NCBI RefSeq assembly: GCF_004310285.1
Contig: NZ_SISF01000026.1
Coordinates: 62,001 to 126,000, forward strand
Direction: 5' to 3'
DNA length: 64,000 nt
DNA from: Agrobacterium cavarae
GTDB taxonomy: Bacteria; Pseudomonadota; Alphaproteobacteria; Rhizobiales; Rhizobiaceae
The notes below the pieces were generated by a model that ran no database searches, was not told the origin of the DNA, and worked only from the letters and a program-made list of their open reading frames with translations. Below, piece by piece: positions 1 to 8,870 of the stretch (within the stretch, counting starts at the first letter, position 1; each line of letters opens with the position of its first letter). A program made the position numbers and the translations under genes.

Positions 1-171
1 CTCGCAAATGCGGCGCAGGTGTCAACTCAAACCGTGACTCGCCTTGAGAGAGGTGAGGAGTTACGGGCTTCGACGCTCGCGCGAATTCGGAAAGTGCTGG
101 AGGACGGCGGTATTGAGTTCATCCCCGAGAATGGCGGCGGAGTTGGCGTTCGTTTCAGGAAACCAGGCTGA
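1..171 (+). CDS. XRE-type helix-turn-helix regulator, C-terminal part (5' end cut by window)
   Basis: The frame is open from base 1 and stops with TGA at 169-171, giving 56 residues. It contains VSTQTVTRLERGEE, the second half of a classic XRE helix-turn-helix (recognition helix followed by the E-R-G signature), then a short tail GIEFIPENGGGVGVRF that is very common at the end of small rhizobial XRE regulators. It would be a DNA-binding repressor. Its target is not visible because the upstream gene or promoter lies outside the window. Seen: the HTH remnant. Inferred: regulator role. Confidence 0.75.
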   Translation, partial: LANAAQVSTQTVTRLERGEELRASTLARIRKVLEDGGIEFIPENGGGVGVRFRKPG

Positions 172-278
172 CCGTGGCTACTCGGACAGCCTGACTACGA
201 AATAGTTTGAAGCTGCTTTTATTTTTCAACATCGCCGCCGAGGGGCAACCAACAATAACTTGTCCATTGACAACTTAA

Positions 279-557
279 TTGCCGGAACCTAAATTGGCAC
301 GTAAGAAACACAAATCGAAGGAAATCGAGGCCGTCCTTAAAGAGCTGGAAGCGCTTGGCTGGAGTGTCGTGGAAGGCCAGGGGCACGCATGGGGTCTTTT
401 GCGTTGCCCGATCAACAGCAGCGACTGCAGATGTGGAGAGTTCTGCCAGATGTCGGTCTGGTCGACGCCCAAGGATCCCGAGAGACACGCGAAGAAGCTG
501 AGGCAGAAAGCGCTTGCCTGCACGAAACAGGACGAAAAAAGTGAAGAAGATGACTGA
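279..557 (+). CDS. Small basic HicA-like protein, possible toxin of a two-gene unit
   Basis: A 92-residue protein using a TTG start. It opens with a lysine-rich stretch (KKHKSKEIEAVLKELEALGW) followed by GHAWGLLRCP, a layout resembling the small double-stranded-RNA-binding-like fold of HicA toxins (helix, then strand with a G-H motif), and has several cysteines in the middle (CRCGEFC). Its last eight bases overlap the next gene, so the two are translationally linked. A toxin role is an inference from size, charge and overlap with a DNA-binding partner. I do not recognise the exact family. Confidence 0.55.
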   Translation: MPEPKLARKKHKSKEIEAVLKELEALGWSVVEGQGHAWGLLRCPINSSDCRCGEFCQMSVWSTPKDPERHAKKLRQKALACTKQDEKSEEDD

Positions 558-1095
558 ACAATTCGAATTCGAACTGGTTTTCGCTCTTCCCGCCGGGCAG
601 CACGACGCTTTGGAACTGTCCAACGCCGTCTTCGAGGCTGGCTTTGAAGATTCATTGGTCGGCACAGGAATCCCCGGACTTCTCGGCGTTGAGGTCGAAG
701 CGGACGGCGAGGATGCGGAGAGTGCTATTCTCGCAACGGCGCGTGCACTTCTGAAGCATCTTCCCGCAGGCACACAGCTCCGCGAGGTACGTCCCGACCT
801 GGTTAGTCTTGCCGACGTGGCCGAGAAGCTGAACATCAAGCGCCAGGCGCTGCAGCAGCGCGAGATGCCTCTGCCCAGTGTTGGTGGATTGTACCGTATC
901 GATGAACTTGCCTCCGCCCTGGAGAAAGCGACCAAGCCCGAGGACGGGAAGCGCCGGCCGCGTTTCGACATCGCGAATGCCGCGAAGTGGCTCAGAGCCG
1001 GTTATGGCGCTCGCTTGATCAATGCAAAGCTAACGATCCGCGAGATCGATCCGTTTTCGCTCGAGATGCCTGACATGAGGTCGATGAAAGGGTGA
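550..1095 (+). CDS. DNA-binding protein paired with the HicA-like gene, possible antitoxin
   Basis: 181 residues from the ATG at 550, chosen because a purine-rich AAGAAG lies just upstream and the start overlaps the previous stop. The N-terminal half (about residues 1-85) is an acidic alpha/beta domain. Residues around 90-125 (DLVSLADVAEKLNIKRQALQQRE) form a helix-turn-helix of the kind found in antitoxins and excisionase-like proteins, and the C-terminus is basic. It probably binds its own promoter and the 279-557 product. The pairing is seen; the antitoxin role is inferred. Confidence 0.6.
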   Translation: MTEQFEFELVFALPAGQHDALELSNAVFEAGFEDSLVGTGIPGLLGVEVEADGEDAESAILATARALLKHLPAGTQLREVRPDLVSLADVAEKLNIKRQALQQREMPLPSVGGLYRIDELASALEKATKPEDGKRRPRFDIANAAKWLRAGYGARLINAKLTIREIDPFSLEMPDMRSMKG

Positions 1096-1882
1096 TGTTT
1101 GGGTCGGGATGAAATGGACTGCTGCGCATTGATCGCAGTCGGGCCGTTGACTTTTTTATCGGTCGGGACGTCCGCATCATAGCCGAGGCGGGTGGTTTCC
1201 TGCCTGTCAGCTTCCGGCAACAACTTTTTGCAGAGCTGCCAAGTGCTGCGCTCTTTATCATCGGAACAAACATGCCTCCGCCGAAGGCTGTTCGCGGGAA
1301 CGTAGGCGGCGAAAACCCTCCTCCCGTATCCTCATCCACGATTCGGACGCGCTTCGCCTGAGCATCTCGTATAACCGAGGCAGCGAGTGTCCGCTGTTTG
1401 ATCACCGGTTTCGTTGAGAATGGCTGGGAAGGGTCAAAAGGCGATCACAATCTTCCGAGGCACGCAACACAGAAGCAGCCATTCCGGCAGCTCTTCGTCA
1501 TGTGGACTTGCGGACAAGTAGGACGGTTCCCGTAGGGTCATCAAATGTGCTCGCGAACGCGGCTGGCTTGCACGCCAGCGCCTCAAGACGAAGCCATCGA
1601 TAGGCATCGACCTCCTCCATCGAACCGCCTGATCAAGATGTCCGTTTCTCCATATTGTGACCGCTTGCTTGCACTTCATCTTCTCATTCGCCAAACCTTG
1701 CTCTCGGGCCAGAATGAACGTGCCGAGGCGTTTGACAATACCCAGGATAGTCATTCCGCATCTAAAATGCCCGAGTTTGCCTCCTAAAACTATTCTCACC
1801 GTGGACCTTATTCCGGATCTATCAAGTACCGGCCGGAGCCAGCACCGACACCAAATTGGTGTCCCCAACCATCTCTCGAGGA
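1096..1882. other. Unassigned stretch, no supported gene
   Basis: No convincing gene is present. A plus-strand open stretch at about 1121-1362 without a good start reads like decayed coding sequence. A minus-strand reading of about 106 codons (1434-1754) lies downstream of the 466-residue gene. Neither shows a recognisable motif or ribosome binding site. It could hold remnants of an older gene. Confidence 0.4.
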
Positions 1883-3283
1883 TCAAGCCCATTGCCATTC
1901 GACGGAGTCCAAAAGGGTATCTCCCAAAGCAACATGCCGACCGATTTGACCCCATATGGGATCGCTGGTGAAGCAAGTGAGATCGCCGCAGGCCCGCTCC
2001 AGTGAGCGCTCGCCGAATTCTGAAAGCAAAGCGGCAGCAGATCCAACCTCGTTGAGCGCGGCGAAAGGTCGGCCGTCGGCAGGTCGCAGCACCCGATGCC
2101 CCCACATCCCCGGCAGCACATCTTTCCGAAGTGAAGCCAACAGTTCGCGCTCGCCTGCCCTTTCGAGTGCGCAGGCAAAGACGTATCGCATGAGCGGATA
2201 GTAGACAGTCTGACGACAGCCGCCAAGAACCCTCGTCCCAGGGAGGATCGACATAACGATGAACGATAGCAAAAGGCTCGGCACGATCTGTCGCAGACGT
2301 AGAGACTCAGACAATGCGGCCGGGGTGAAACGGAGTTCGGCCGAACTCTTGCCTTCCGTGACGAGAACACCGTCATTCAGACGGAGCGGGTAGAGACGGC
2401 CGTTCTCCAATCGCCAGAACAAGTCAGTCGTGCAGCGTATCCATCCAGCCCATGGTCCTTGGTTGAGTTCCGCGGCAATCTGCAACATCTCGCAGGCGAT
2501 GCCGCCCTCGATAAACCGTCGACAAAGCCAAGAGTCTGGATCCTCGAAATGGTCGGCGACCAGTTCGGCAACGTCGATGTCGTCGAGCTGGACGAGGCGT
2601 ATATCAGGCGGAAAGAACGTCTTCCAGAGTGAGTCGTTTCCGGCTTTGATCGCATCGGCAGCCGACCGGTACTGCAGCTCAGGCAAAATCAATTTAAGAC
2701 GCTCAGCCATGAGGTTGACGCGTTTATCGTCGCCATGCGGACGCAGAGTGAAGCGATAAGGCCCGCGTTCACCGCAAACGTTGAAAGAGTCCATACGGCT
2801 GCGTGGCAGACCGAAGACGTTTATGAGTTCACCTTCGAGTGTAAGCCATCCCGGGCCTTTCCCTGGCTTCTCTATGAACTTGACAGTCGACGCGCCATAC
2901 CAGAAATGCCAGCGGAGCCGTTGACTTCGAATGCCCAGCAGGCTGAACAGATGGGTGTAAAATGCATCCGGCTCCATAATCAGATGGCAATGCGGGCCGG
3001 TCTGAATGATCGGCGCGCCCATGAACTGAGAGCCAGCATCGTTCGCGTCGTCGTCCGTGACACCTGTTCTGATAGCAACCCTTGTTAGAAGGGTGCAAAG
3101 TCGCAGAAGAGCATCATTTCGGTCGATTGCCTGTAATCGAATTGGGTCGACGTCGTAGACGGCTCTCGCATAGTCTCCCAATGGCCGCTGCCAAAATGTG
3201 CGTAAGTGCGGGAAGAGTGATGTAAGCGTCGATTTTATGTTATCAGCGGAGAGCTCACTGCCACGTTGATGCTGGTTTGCCAT
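1883..3283 (-). CDS. Unknown 466-residue protein in a LuxR-linked gene cluster
   Basis: I do not recognise this family. The protein is 466 residues, soluble-looking for most of its length, with one short hydrophobic stretch near residue 345 (IVPSLLLSFIVMSIL) and scattered cysteine and histidine residues (for example TGPHCHLIMEP near residue 115). It starts 45 bases after the methyltransferase gene on the same strand, so the two are probably one transcript. The context of a methyltransferase and a LuxR-type regulator suggests a density-regulated biosynthetic or modification function. No catalytic motif was found, so no reaction is proposed. Confidence 0.7.
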   Translation of the reverse strand: MANQHQRGSELSADNIKSTLTSLFPHLRTFWQRPLGDYARAVYDVDPIRLQAIDRNDALLRLCTLLTRVAIRTGVTDDDANDAGSQFMGAPIIQTGPHCHLIMEPDAFYTHLFSLLGIRSQRLRWHFWYGASTVKFIEKPGKGPGWLTLEGELINVFGLPRSRMDSFNVCGERGPYRFTLRPHGDDKRVNLMAERLKLILPELQYRSAADAIKAGNDSLWKTFFPPDIRLVQLDDIDVAELVADHFEDPDSWLCRRFIEGGIACEMLQIAAELNQGPWAGWIRCTTDLFWRLENGRLYPLRLNDGVLVTEGKSSAELRFTPAALSESLRLRQIVPSLLLSFIVMSILPGTRVLGGCRQTVYYPLMRYVFACALERAGERELLASLRKDVLPGMWGHRVLRPADGRPFAALNEVGSAAALLSEFGERSLERACGDLTCFTSDPIWGQIGRHVALGDTLLDSVEWQWA

Positions 3284-3328
3284 ATCACAGATATTCCCGT
3301 GCTCATTGCCGTCTCTGAACGCTAATTC

Positions 3329-4375
3329 TCAGATTTGAAACGGCGGGCTGGACGAACGCCAGACCCAGTTCAAGGGGACAGGTCTCTCCGAACCGTCGCT
3401 CCAGAAACGGACGATGTTCTCGTAGCAAAATTCTGGGGGAACTGCTGGAGGGATCATAAGCCTAACAATGTGCCCCAGCGCCTCGAGGGAGTTCGACGAC
3501 ATGATTGTATAGAAGTTCCCGCAATTCCACGTGAGAACGGAAAACGAGAACTCAAGCGACAAGGCCGCGATGGTGGATTTCAAGCTCACCTCGCACTCTT
3601 CCATCGTTCTCAGAATTTCGCTTCTCTTCAAATCAATCTGTGAGCTTGAGAAAAACCGCGACTTAAATTGCTCATCTTTCTGTCGCTCCCGAAGGGCGTA
3701 AGCGCTCGGCTCTGGATGCGACAGCTTCTCCACCTGAATGAGAATTCCGCCAGGGCGGACGCGAGGAGCAATGAACGCGAGCTGAGCAGCGCGGTCTGGT
3801 CCATACATCTGAAACGTCGTGTCCTCCATTAAGAGATCGAAACCATCTTGGAATATCTGAAGCGACGGATCAGCGGCATACCGCGCTGCGTCCAATTCAA
3901 AAAACGCTCCCAGGAAAAAATGCGCGTACTCGCTGCCGCGCTTGGCGTTGAAGCTGGCCTGGTTGGCAGGCGTTGGGCTACAGTTAAGCGTGAGGATCCG
4001 CCCGTCGCCTATCTTCGCTAGAGTTCTGGCGAGGCAACCTGTCCCAGCGCCCAATGTATAGACGGATGCAGCGCGTTGGTCACGCCCCCACAAATTCTGA
4101 ACATAGCGCAGGATCGCCGAGCCCAAACGGGCCTCTTCTTCGAGCCGGAACGGAATACTAGCAAAATAGTGATGATCGAACGCACCCCATAACCGTCGTT
4201 GGGTGTCGAGGAATAGCTGACAGTCAAGGTCTTCCCCAATGAGCTCAGTATCAGGCCAGACGTCGCCGAGATCAGGTTTCCCTGTCATGCCCCTGGCGGT
4301 TTCCTCGAAAAACGACGCGAACGCATTAAGCCGCGGGCCGGTTCTCCAGCCTTGGAAGGTTGACCTGTTTGGCAT
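3329..4375 (-). CDS. SAM-dependent methyltransferase
   Basis: 348 residues from the ATG at 4375, which has a strong GAGAGG ribosome site eight to nine bases upstream; an upstream in-frame start would add 18 residues without such a site. The Rossmann SAM-binding motif I is visible as VYTLGAGTGCLARTLAKIG, followed by an acidic strand end (FDLLMEDTTFQMYGPDRAAQLAFIAPRVRPGGILI) matching motifs II to III of class I methyltransferases. The phrase LLMEDTTF resembles the acidic loop of protein-arginine-type enzymes, but the substrate is unknown. It lies between a LuxR regulator and the unknown 466-residue gene. Confidence 0.8.
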   Translation of the reverse strand: MPNRSTFQGWRTGPRLNAFASFFEETARGMTGKPDLGDVWPDTELIGEDLDCQLFLDTQRRLWGAFDHHYFASIPFRLEEEARLGSAILRYVQNLWGRDQRAASVYTLGAGTGCLARTLAKIGDGRILTLNCSPTPANQASFNAKRGSEYAHFFLGAFFELDAARYAADPSLQIFQDGFDLLMEDTTFQMYGPDRAAQLAFIAPRVRPGGILIQVEKLSHPEPSAYALRERQKDEQFKSRFFSSSQIDLKRSEILRTMEECEVSLKSTIAALSLEFSFSVLTWNCGNFYTIMSSNSLEALGHIVRLMIPPAVPPEFCYENIVRFWSDGSERPVPLNWVWRSSSPPFQI

Positions 4376-4499
4376 AGCAATGGTCCTCTCACGATTGCCG
4401 CCATCGACATCGGATGTGAATAGAAGCATGGTAGATGCATCAGTTTTCGGCTGGCAGCGTGCCGAATGGGCTTATTGTCGGCAGTAATCGATCAGCTAA

Positions 4500-4515
4500 C
4501 AACTTGCCAAAGTTG
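4500..4515. promoter_or_regulatory. Palindrome upstream of methyltransferase gene, candidate LuxR operator
   Basis: Perfect inverted repeat CAACTT-GCCA-AAGTTG, about 125 bases upstream of the methyltransferase ATG and downstream of the luxR stop. Size and symmetry fit a LuxR-type operator, but only one copy is seen and the arms are short. Binding is inferred. Confidence 0.35.
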
Positions 4516-4573
4516 ACAGATTGACTGCCTCTCCAGAACTTTTATCTCCCGGGGCAGCCGATATTTATCGCTA

Positions 4574-5296
4574 TTATTCCAACACATTAATTAGCCCGAG
4601 CGCGTTTGCTATCGCTATGGCCTGATAAGTGGTGGTTGCTTTGAGTTTATGCTTCGCCGATTTTAGGTAATGTCGGATGGCGCTCTCGGAAATTTTTAAC
4701 GTCGCAGCTATCTGCTTTGGTATTTTTCCGCGACCAAGAAGCTCCAAGCATTCCGTCTCGCGTCTCGACAAAGTTTTTAACGAGGGGTCCGCCCCCCCGA
4801 ATCGAAATATTCGGTCGTGCAGATGCAAGGCGAGAATCTGAAGCTCGTAATTTATGGAGAGCTTCAAGTATTGCCACTCATTGAGAGTCAGGCCAGACGC
4901 CACACTAAATAACCCTCTCTGACCAAACGGACCCCAAGTGGGCACGCTTAATCCCTGTCCACCGACACCAAAAGAGAGCGCGTCGTCAAAGAAGTATTGT
5001 GCGTCTTTGCAATCTCGGCGAAGTGAATCCCAATCTGCAGGCAAAACTCCTCGCGTCATCAGCTTGATGGTGGGATCAATATCGATGTAGCTCCTCAAGT
5101 TGTATCGCTCGCACCAGACCGTCGGATAGGTGGACACGCAGGAAGGCTGGCAACCATTGCACGCTTGGTGGAGGAAGGCGGCATGATCCACGCCATAATA
5201 TCGGCAGATATCCGAAAGCACACTCCGGATAGCAATTGCGTCGTCGCAACGATCGAGAAGCCCGCGTATGACATCTAGACGCTTAAATGTGGACAT
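4574..5296 (-). CDS. LuxR-family autoinducer-binding transcription regulator
   Basis: About 240 residues from the ATG at 5296; a TTG at 5338 would add 14 residues. The N-terminal autoinducer-binding domain keeps the conserved pocket set W-Y-D-P-W-G (VWCERYNLRSYIDIDP, ADWDSL, FGVGGQGL). The C-terminal LuxR helix-turn-helix reads LSRRETECLELLGRGKIPKQIAATLKISES. It should therefore sense an acyl-homoserine lactone and bind DNA. It begins 63 bases after the coupling-protein gene, so it may be read through from the transfer operon. No luxI is adjacent; the synthase at 21.8 kb is the likely signal source. Confidence 0.9.
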   Translation of the reverse strand: MSTFKRLDVIRGLLDRCDDAIAIRSVLSDICRYYGVDHAAFLHQACNGCQPSCVSTYPTVWCERYNLRSYIDIDPTIKLMTRGVLPADWDSLRRDCKDAQYFFDDALSFGVGGQGLSVPTWGPFGQRGLFSVASGLTLNEWQYLKLSINYELQILALHLHDRIFRFGGADPSLKTLSRRETECLELLGRGKIPKQIAATLKISESAIRHYLKSAKHKLKATTTYQAIAIANALGLINVLE

Positions 5297-5358
5297 GGGA
5301 AAATCACACGTAAAGTACTGAAACTGGTAATGGAGCAATGATCTCAGGACCTTTCGGA

Positions 5359-7797
5359 CTAGCCGCCGCCAATCACTAACCCTGCGTGCTTGCCGCTATC
5401 CTCCTCGGCAGTGAGGATGCCTGCCGGCAGCAAGTCATCAGTCGCTTCCACCATCGAGCGGTCAAAGCCCGCTCGAATGTCTTCTAGCGCACGCACCAAA
5501 GCGGAGGCATCGGCGACACGGTCGCTGCCGATCTCCTCGCCAACCAAATCGGAAATCTCGCCAAGCACACGACCGCCGTCCTCGAACGATAGCTCGAGAC
5601 GATTGTCCTCCTCTTGGTCCATCTGCGCCTCTTCGTCCATCTGTGCCGCTTCGTCAGCGATTTCCGTCTCTGTCACCGGCGTAGTCCCCGGCGCAAAATA
5701 GAGAACAGGCGATGGCGAAGCGGCATCGAGCCGCCTCCGCGCCACATTCCAGCGGGCGGCAACCATTGCCTCGCGCAATGGCCACACCGCCTCGAGGGCT
5801 GCTTTCCGCTCCCTTCTCCCCTCCCGACCGAACAGGCTTCGATCCCATCTCAGTCTCCCAATCGTGTCGGGTGCCGTCCGCAAGCGAAGCAGCAGCTCGG
5901 TCATCGCTTCGTCGCCAGTCGCCTCGACGGCCAGGCGGTAGGCGTGAATGAAGGGAGCAGGATCGGCGAACACGTCCCGGGCGCGCAATGCGACGGCAGC
6001 ATCGTGGTCGTAGCCTGGTTTCGCTTCGACGGTCATCTCAATAGCAGGCTCAACAAGCCCTACCGGGCAAGGCGTAAACAACGGCCATTCCGCTTGCGGC
6101 GTGAGATCAGGAATATGGAGATCTTTTGAATGCGGTGCGACCGCTCGCCGCCGGGCGACAAAACGGTCGTCGGTGTAAAAGTTGAGTTTGTTCAGGATTG
6201 CGCCATAGCCGCTGCGCACTTGCAGGATCGTCCTGGTGTCCTCCAGGCGTTGAACCGCATCCGGATCCATCAGAGGCACGAGCTCGAAGCGACCCTGGGA
6301 CGCCGTTTTTGCCGTCAGGACGCCTCTGTTCCGTCCCCACCCCTCACGCTCCTCATACGTCTTGCCCAGGCTGCCCGAGACAAAGCGTGCTGTCGCTTCA
6401 TCACCAACGCCGATGTAGAGTTTGACGTCCATGTTGCCGATCAGGGCATCCCGTGCCTTCGTCCCATAGCGCTCGTCGATCTGCGGCAGGTTCTGGGCGA
6501 TCAGGGCGATGGTCAAGCCATAGCCGGCAACGAGCGGTGCGCGCTTGACGATCTCGGGCAGGCGCTCGAACTGGTAGAACTCGTCGAGCATCATCAGCAC
6601 ACGATTTGGCTCGTCAGGCCCTGGAAGCTGGCGCAGCATGATGTCGTGGATCTGCTGGATCAGCAGGCGGATCAGCGGTTCGACCGTTCCAAAATCGGAG
6701 ACCGGACTTGCGATGAACAGCGAGAAGGGCTTGCGCCGCAAGTCGCGAATATCGAAGTCACTTACCGCGCAGGCTTCCGCCAACAAGCGGTTGTTGAAGG
6801 GTGCAAGCGCTGTGATGACGTGGCTCTCGAAAGAGGGGCGCTGCTCCTCGTCTCGTGCGAGGTGCTGGCGGAAACCGGCCAGAACGAAGTCGTTGAGATC
6901 TGGCTCTTCAGCGAGGACCCTCGTCACCACATCGGAAAACTTCTCCCCCGTCGATAGCAGGCGCAGAACAGAACGCAGGGTGCGGCGGCCCTCCATCGTG
7001 GCGGAGTCCGTCACATAGCCCAGAAGGGTCGCCATCAGGCCGCGCGCTGTCTGTTTCCAGTAGGCATCCTCCTTCTCGCCGATCGGCAGGAGGCTTGTCG
7101 CAAGATTGAGAAGATCGGTCGCTCGCTCAGGCCAGCTGCGCACGAAGTCCAGGGGATTCCAACGGTGAGACTTGGCCGAGCCCGGTGCGAAGACGAAACA
7201 TTTCTGGCCCATGGCCAGACGCGCGGCTCCGGTCAAGACAAAGTTCTCGAGCTTCACATCGAGAACGATGGCCGAGCCCTGGAACTCAAGAAGGTTGGTC
7301 ATGACGAAGCCACGGCCCTTGCCGGAGCGAGAGGGGCCGTTGACGTAGAAATGGCTGTCGCCACTGTAGCGCACATCAACTGCCGAGCGCCCCTCGCCAA
7401 ACGTGCCAAGCAGGATGGACCGGCCCGGTTCTCCGCCGATCAGGCCGACTTGTTCGAGGTCCTTGAGTGTGGCGAAACGCGAGCCGTCCTTTGGCGGGCG
7501 AACCTCCCAGGGACGGAAGACGAGCAACAAAATGCCGCCTGTCACGGCAACCGCTTCAATGCCTGTCGCCACGGATGCGATGACGATCAGCCGTCTCACA
7601 GTTGTGTTGCCAAAATACACCCACGCCTGCCTGGCGGGCATCAGCAGATCGTCGCCGGTGAAGGCGTTCCACATCGCGCTGGACTTCAGAAGGAAGAAGG
7701 AAGCCGCCGCGTAGTTCGCAGACCATGCGAAGAACAGCCCAGCGGCGACGACGACGGGTCCGAGGAAGACGAGCGCGATTTTCTCGTACCGCTTCAT
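5359..7797 (-). CDS. virD4-like: VirD4/TraG-type type IV coupling protein
   Basis: 812 residues, start chosen at 7797 because its ATG overlaps the TGA of virB11 (ATGA). Two N-terminal membrane segments (about residues 8-30 and 70-94) anchor it. Walker A is GPSRSGKG (about 154-161) and Walker B is MMLDEFYQF, as in the hexameric ATPases that hand the relaxase-DNA complex to the secretion channel. The C-terminal 150 residues are acidic and extend beyond the conserved ATPase. It is the last gene of the virB operon, unlike the separate traG of many rhizobial plasmids. Function is firm from the motifs; substrate choice is inferred. Confidence 0.92.
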   Translation of the reverse strand: MKRYEKIALVFLGPVVVAAGLFFAWSANYAAASFFLLKSSAMWNAFTGDDLLMPARQAWVYFGNTTVRRLIVIASVATGIEAVAVTGGILLLVFRPWEVRPPKDGSRFATLKDLEQVGLIGGEPGRSILLGTFGEGRSAVDVRYSGDSHFYVNGPSRSGKGRGFVMTNLLEFQGSAIVLDVKLENFVLTGAARLAMGQKCFVFAPGSAKSHRWNPLDFVRSWPERATDLLNLATSLLPIGEKEDAYWKQTARGLMATLLGYVTDSATMEGRRTLRSVLRLLSTGEKFSDVVTRVLAEEPDLNDFVLAGFRQHLARDEEQRPSFESHVITALAPFNNRLLAEACAVSDFDIRDLRRKPFSLFIASPVSDFGTVEPLIRLLIQQIHDIMLRQLPGPDEPNRVLMMLDEFYQFERLPEIVKRAPLVAGYGLTIALIAQNLPQIDERYGTKARDALIGNMDVKLYIGVGDEATARFVSGSLGKTYEEREGWGRNRGVLTAKTASQGRFELVPLMDPDAVQRLEDTRTILQVRSGYGAILNKLNFYTDDRFVARRRAVAPHSKDLHIPDLTPQAEWPLFTPCPVGLVEPAIEMTVEAKPGYDHDAAVALRARDVFADPAPFIHAYRLAVEATGDEAMTELLLRLRTAPDTIGRLRWDRSLFGREGRRERKAALEAVWPLREAMVAARWNVARRRLDAASPSPVLYFAPGTTPVTETEIADEAAQMDEEAQMDQEEDNRLELSFEDGGRVLGEISDLVGEEIGSDRVADASALVRALEDIRAGFDRSMVEATDDLLPAGILTAEEDSGKHAGLVIGGG

Positions 7798-8870
7798 GCA
7801 CCCGGCCACTTGTTGACGTAGATCTCACTCACGCCGCGCTTCATTGTCAGCGGATCACGGCGAACCTGCACGATCACGGGCACCACGAAGCGCACGAACT
7901 CCAGGAGCTCGGCTTTCGACAGGCCCAATCCCGCCTGCATCGTCGCCATGGCGAGCCGTTCGTAAGCGCCGTGCGGATTGTCGGCGTGTAAGGTCGACAT
8001 CGATCCCGGGTGGCCGGTGTTGACGGCCTGCAGAAACGAGAACGCTTCAGCGCCGCGGATCTCGCCCATGAAGATACGATCGGGTCGCAGGCGAAGTGCG
8101 GCTTCGAGGCAGTCCTGGATGGTAATTCTTGCCCTCCCCTGCCCGCCTTTCGAGGCGACGAGCGCCAGATGGTTGGGCTGCGGCGGCCTGAGTTCGCGGG
8201 TGTCCTCGATGGTGATCAACCGCTCCCATTCCGGAATATCCTTGAGAAGGCCATTGAAGAATGTCGTCTTGCCCGACGATGTGCCGCCGGAGATCAGCAT
8301 CGTCACCCGGTTCTCGACCGCAAAACGGCACCATTCGCGGCAGGCCTTGGGTGAGGGATCGCGTAGACGATCGATCAGCTCACGTTCGAGCTCCGAGAGC
8401 TCCCCATCGACCGCTCTTGGGCCGATGACTTTAATGCGGTCGAACCCGCCGAGCTCGGCGTAATCGTCGAGGCTCATGTCACGGATGACCTGCTTTCGAA
8501 TGGCAAAGGCTGAACCGGACGCGGCAACCGGCGCCAGCACGGCCTGGAACCTTTCGCCATGCGGCATGGCCGCCGACAGCAATGGGGTTTCCTCGTTGAC
8601 GTTCTGCTGTGTCGAGCCGGCGATCATCTGGGCGAGCGAACGGATCGCCCGTTCATCGAGGGACGATACTTCGTGGCGGACCATCCTGGCGCTGTCCATC
8701 CGCTCGACCCAGATTTCGCCAGGGCGGTTGCACATGATTTCGATGACAGCGGGATCTTCCAGCAAAAAACGGAGCGGCTGCGCCATCTGCCGAAAGAAGA
8801 CCGGCAGATTGTCCCACAGCGAGACGACATCAGCGCCGCGGTTTGTCTGGTGGCGCATGGCGGAGTTCAT
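7794..8870 (-). CDS. virB11: VirB11-type secretion ATPase
   Basis: 358 residues. The start at 8870 has an excellent AAGGAGG site seven bases upstream and overlaps the end of virB10 by about 40 bases; the longer open frame is not used. Walker A GGTSSGKT (about 195-202), the Asp box region ERLITIEDTREL, Walker B RPDRIFMGEIRG and the His box NTGHPGSMSTLHAD identify the cytoplasmic traffic ATPase of type IV secretion. It powers pilus assembly and substrate transfer together with VirB4 and the coupling protein. Overlap with both neighbours shows tight translational coupling. Confidence 0.95.
   Translation of the reverse strand: MNSAMRHQTNRGADVVSLWDNLPVFFRQMAQPLRFLLEDPAVIEIMCNRPGEIWVERMDSARMVRHEVSSLDERAIRSLAQMIAGSTQQNVNEETPLLSAAMPHGERFQAVLAPVAASGSAFAIRKQVIRDMSLDDYAELGGFDRIKVIGPRAVDGELSELERELIDRLRDPSPKACREWCRFAVENRVTMLISGGTSSGKTTFFNGLLKDIPEWERLITIEDTRELRPPQPNHLALVASKGGQGRARITIQDCLEAALRLRPDRIFMGEIRGAEAFSFLQAVNTGHPGSMSTLHADNPHGAYERLAMATMQAGLGLSKAELLEFVRFVVPVIVQVRRDPLTMKRGVSEIYVNKWPGA

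Noticed and set aside
1019-1405. 128-codon minus-strand frame after the DNA-binding gene
   Set aside because: No start site support or motif; low-complexity composition and overlap with the real gene 550-1095.
6130-6957. 275-codon open frame opposite the coupling protein
   Set aside because: Antisense shadow; composition is that of a reverse-complement reading of the VirD4-like gene.
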